Shown here piece after piece: positions 4,471 through 6,087 of a stretch of DNA of 6,087 nucleotides. The stretch is from the NCBI GenBank assembly GCA_964522635.1, contig CAZFWT010000086.1:1-6087 (forward strand), written 5' to 3'. The translations under genes and the position numbers were made by a program. Source of the stretch: JACGMN01 sp964522635 (GTDB lineage Archaea; Halobacteriota; Syntropharchaeia; Alkanophagales; Methanospirareceae). The notes beneath the pieces were generated by a model. The model saw only the letters and a list, made by a program, of their open reading frames with translations. It did no database searches and was not told the origin of the DNA. Each line of letters starts with the position of its first letter. The first letter of the stretch is position 1.

Positions 4471-4578
4471 TCAGTTATCGTCTCGTGATTCGCCACTTAG
4501 CGCAACCGGATGAATAAATTGCCAGTCGCTGATCAGTGCTTCGAGCACGGTCCGGTAAGAAGCGACGGTTCTGCCCAT
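4471..4578 (-). CDS. short ORF starting MGRTVASYR, probably a truncated family member
   Basis: A 35-aa minus-strand frame: MGRTVASYRTVLEALISDWQ, then FIHPVALSGESRDDN-stop. The start resembles a family of small archaeal proteins beginning MGRT-[VN]-P-[ST]-[YF]-R, followed by an amphipathic helix with a conserved Trp. I recall these as about 70-100 aa long and often beside PIN-domain genes, but that is memory. Here only the first third is recognisable and the end diverges, so the gene is probably truncated. The ribosome binding site is weak. It sits about 115 bp after the integrase stop and just before the histone promoter. A competing GTG frame (4693-4475) covers the same DNA but looks unlike a protein. 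Confidence 0.42.
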   Translation of the reverse strand: MGRTVASYRTVLEALISDWQFIHPVALSGESRDDN

Positions 4579-4693
4579 CTTTACAACCAGATCTTAGGTG
4601 CTCTAATATCCCAGACTGCCATCCTGCTCGGTACGCAAGAAGATCAGCTAAACACGGCGGGGAAATCGTAGGCAAAGGCTCTGAATAAAGCAC

Positions 4694-5722
4694 TCATCGA
4701 GTTGCCCTTCTTCTCACGACGCAACGACTATCATCGAGCTTTGCGACAAAGCTCCAGTCTCTGCTCAAATAGCCTTCTACTTTCTCGATCGGAATCACCT
4801 TCTCGGCGGTCCTCACCTCCGGCAGCAACTGCCCGCGCTTCCACTCCATCGCCTCTTTGATCAGTGTGACCTGTTCTTCCTGTGGCAGCAATCGCCACAG
4901 TACCCCACGGCCCTCGCCGTATTTGGCCTTGATATACGCTTCAATGATCTGCTCCGGATCCTCACTTATCCCCGCCGAGGCTGCCCTCACTGAGGCCAGC
5001 AGAATATCGGTCAGCTTCGTCTCCATCGGGCTCCGCGCAAAGTTCAATTTCGAGTATTCGGCACGGTGGTACTCTATCTTCGCCTTATCGTAGTAGGTGT
5101 CCTGGGAGCCGGGAAGGATATGCCCGAATAAGAACTGCTGTGTGCTCATATCCATCCGTCCCCCATCCACAGTAGGCTCCCTGAGCACGGATTCAAATGC
5201 TTTTCGCATGCAATGCGCAGAGATATGTTCCCATTGCTCCAGCCCAGCCCGCCGGGCCGCGGTCTTGATGATCTTGTTAATCGTCTGCGGCATGGGTCTC
5301 CGCAGGACGCGCTCTTCCGTCTTCCAGAGCGTCCAGTCCGAGCAGAACAGCGGCTCTTCTAGGTTGAGGTTGCCAAAGCGCTCTTTCCGCTCTTGGAGAT
5401 ATGCCTTCAGCCCCTGCGTCGCCTCTGCACAGATGAAGGCATAGTAAGCTATCGAGCCTTTACAGGCATCAGGTACACGCCCTTTCATCTCTGGATATAC
5501 CGGAATCTTGATGCACTCTTTACCGTTACCCAAATCGTCCCGTACGTCCTCATAGTTAAGTGCGATCAGGGTGCTGATGCGCAAGCCCGAGCTCCAGAGG
5601 CTCAGGAGCAACGCTCTGTTACGCGTTGTCCCTGCAGCATCCACCATGCGGAAAACCTCGTCTTTTGTCGGGATGTACTCGATCTTCTTCCGGTAGCGTG
5701 CCGGCAAAAAATACGGCTGCAC
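4694..5722 (-). CDS. tyrosine recombinase / integrase, catalytic domain
   Basis: A 342-aa frame holding a complete tyrosine-recombinase catalytic domain. It has Arg48 (WSSGLRISTLIAL), Lys80 in the beta-hairpin region, His170-x-x-Arg173 (SAHCMRKAF), His201 (FLFGHILPGS) and the nucleophile Tyr210 or Tyr211 (DTYYD). The enzyme cuts and rejoins DNA through a 3'-phosphotyrosine link, as in phage or plasmid integration. A tail of about 130 residues follows, ending VEGYLSRDWSFVAKLDDSRC before VVRRRATR; such a W-x-FVA-x-L end is common in archaeal integrases. GTG 5722 is only the first possible start in this frame. The catalytic frame reads back to a TAA at 5798-5800, and the DNA upstream encodes the missing N-terminal domain in shifted frames (5723-6087). 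The product as it stands would lack its core-binding domain and is probably inactive. Confidence 0.85.
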   Translation of the reverse strand: MQPYFLPARYRKKIEYIPTKDEVFRMVDAAGTTRNRALLLSLWSSGLRISTLIALNYEDVRDDLGNGKECIKIPVYPEMKGRVPDACKGSIAYYAFICAEATQGLKAYLQERKERFGNLNLEEPLFCSDWTLWKTEERVLRRPMPQTINKIIKTAARRAGLEQWEHISAHCMRKAFESVLREPTVDGGRMDMSTQQFLFGHILPGSQDTYYDKAKIEYHRAEYSKLNFARSPMETKLTDILLASVRAASAGISEDPEQIIEAYIKAKYGEGRGVLWRLLPQEEQVTLIKEAMEWKRGQLLPEVRTAEKVIPIEKVEGYLSRDWSFVAKLDDSRCVVRRRATR

Positions 5723-6087
5723 CTTCAGGCCTTCGTATTCATTCGCCCTGAAGAAGCTCTGGAGCCGACGGATGATGCTATGCTGTTCAGGTACGCTTTA
5801 CTGTATTCCTGCTCGCCCAGCTCCGTTCACCTGCTTCGGCGGAAGCGCCACCAGCTGATCGGGATCGTACCCGGTATGCCTGCAGAACCGGTAAAGGATC
5901 TTTAGATAAACGCTTCTCGTGCTCGTGCTCTGCCTGTATGTAACGTCTGAGATGGCGGAGCAGATTCTGCACGGAAGTGTATCGAGATTTCCAGGCCTTC
6001 ACGCCTTCGCGGTCCTTGATCCTGAAGTAGATCTCCCATTCACGGAGTTGCCGCGGCTCGTGCAGCTCAAACTTACCAAATATCTTC
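5723..6087 (-). pseudogene. frameshifted N-terminal (core-binding) domain of the integrase
   Basis: The minus strand continues the integrase upstream in broken frames. From the window edge one frame reads KIFGKFELHEPRQLREWEIY, on through NLLRHLRRYIQAEHEHEKR. Near 5911 it shifts to VYLKILYRFCRHTGYDPDQL, then VALPPKQVN. Near 5823 it shifts to ELGEQEYSKAYLNSIA. Near 5775 it shifts into the catalytic frame, IIRRLQSFFRANEYEGLKVQ, leading into QPYFLPARYRKK. Joined, these make a coherent SAM-like helical core-binding domain directly linked to the catalytic domain. The start lies beyond the window. Three indels within about 140 bp mean either real decay or a patch of poor sequence. Confidence 0.72.

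Noticed and set aside
4475..4693. 72-codon GTG frame directly after the integrase stop
   Set aside because: The tight spacing is attractive, but the sequence is Cys/Arg/Ser-rich and matches nothing; the MGRTVASYR frame in the same DNA looks more like a protein.
4377..4700. Attachment site or tRNA gene as the integrase target
   Set aside because: I looked for a tRNA-like cloverleaf and for flanking direct repeats near the integrase and found none within the window.
4857..5905. Three plus-strand frames opposite the integrase
   Set aside because: They are antisense to a gene with a complete set of catalytic motifs and have the Ser/Arg/Cys-rich look of shadow frames.

Overview
The window looks archaeal, and most likely euryarchaeal. 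It carries an HMf-type histone, a type IV pilin with an archaeal class III signal peptide, TATA/BRE-type promoters with short leaders, and an archaeal MNT/HEPN pair. The mix of family shards (winged-helix, TPR and integrase fragments) reminds me of methane-cycling lineages such as ANME-1 or other Methanomicrobia. That placement is recall and inference, not something the sequence proves.

Left part (1-1440, minus strand): a compact three-gene operon reading DUF104-type antitoxin, then an MNT nucleotidyltransferase, then a HEPN protein. Spacing is 13 bp between the first two genes and a 4-bp overlap between the last two. A TATA box and a 23-bp tandem repeat lie upstream. This looks like a toxin-antitoxin module in which an antitoxin family usually paired with PIN toxins has joined an MNT/HEPN pair. 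About 390 bp of DNA without a convincing gene follows (1441-1830).

Middle part (1830-4090): mostly a graveyard of gene fragments around two intact genes. Three pieces belong to one small ArsR-like winged-helix regulator family. One is an N-terminal half (1833-2027) and two are C-terminal ends (2176-2301 and 3335-3400), all on the minus strand. The intact type IV pilin gene (2428-2931, minus), with its own promoter and strong ribosome binding site, sits between the two C-terminal copies. A decayed TPR fragment (3041-3212, plus) and two copies of a short WIPAIRL-coding tail (near 3286 and 4061, plus) lie around a small intact four-helix membrane protein gene (3561-3878, plus).

Right part (4090-6087, minus strand): an intact archaeal histone with a textbook promoter and a U-rich terminator. 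Upstream of it are a 35-aa ORF starting MGRTVASYR, and a tyrosine recombinase whose catalytic domain is intact. The N-terminal core-binding domain of that recombinase is broken by three frameshifts between 5770 and 5913 and runs off the window edge.

The overall picture is a mobile or recombining accessory region with a toxin-antitoxin module, a degraded integrase and shuffled fragments of multicopy families, interspersed with a few housekeeping-like genes (histone, pilin, small membrane protein). I see no tRNA, rRNA or CRISPR array.
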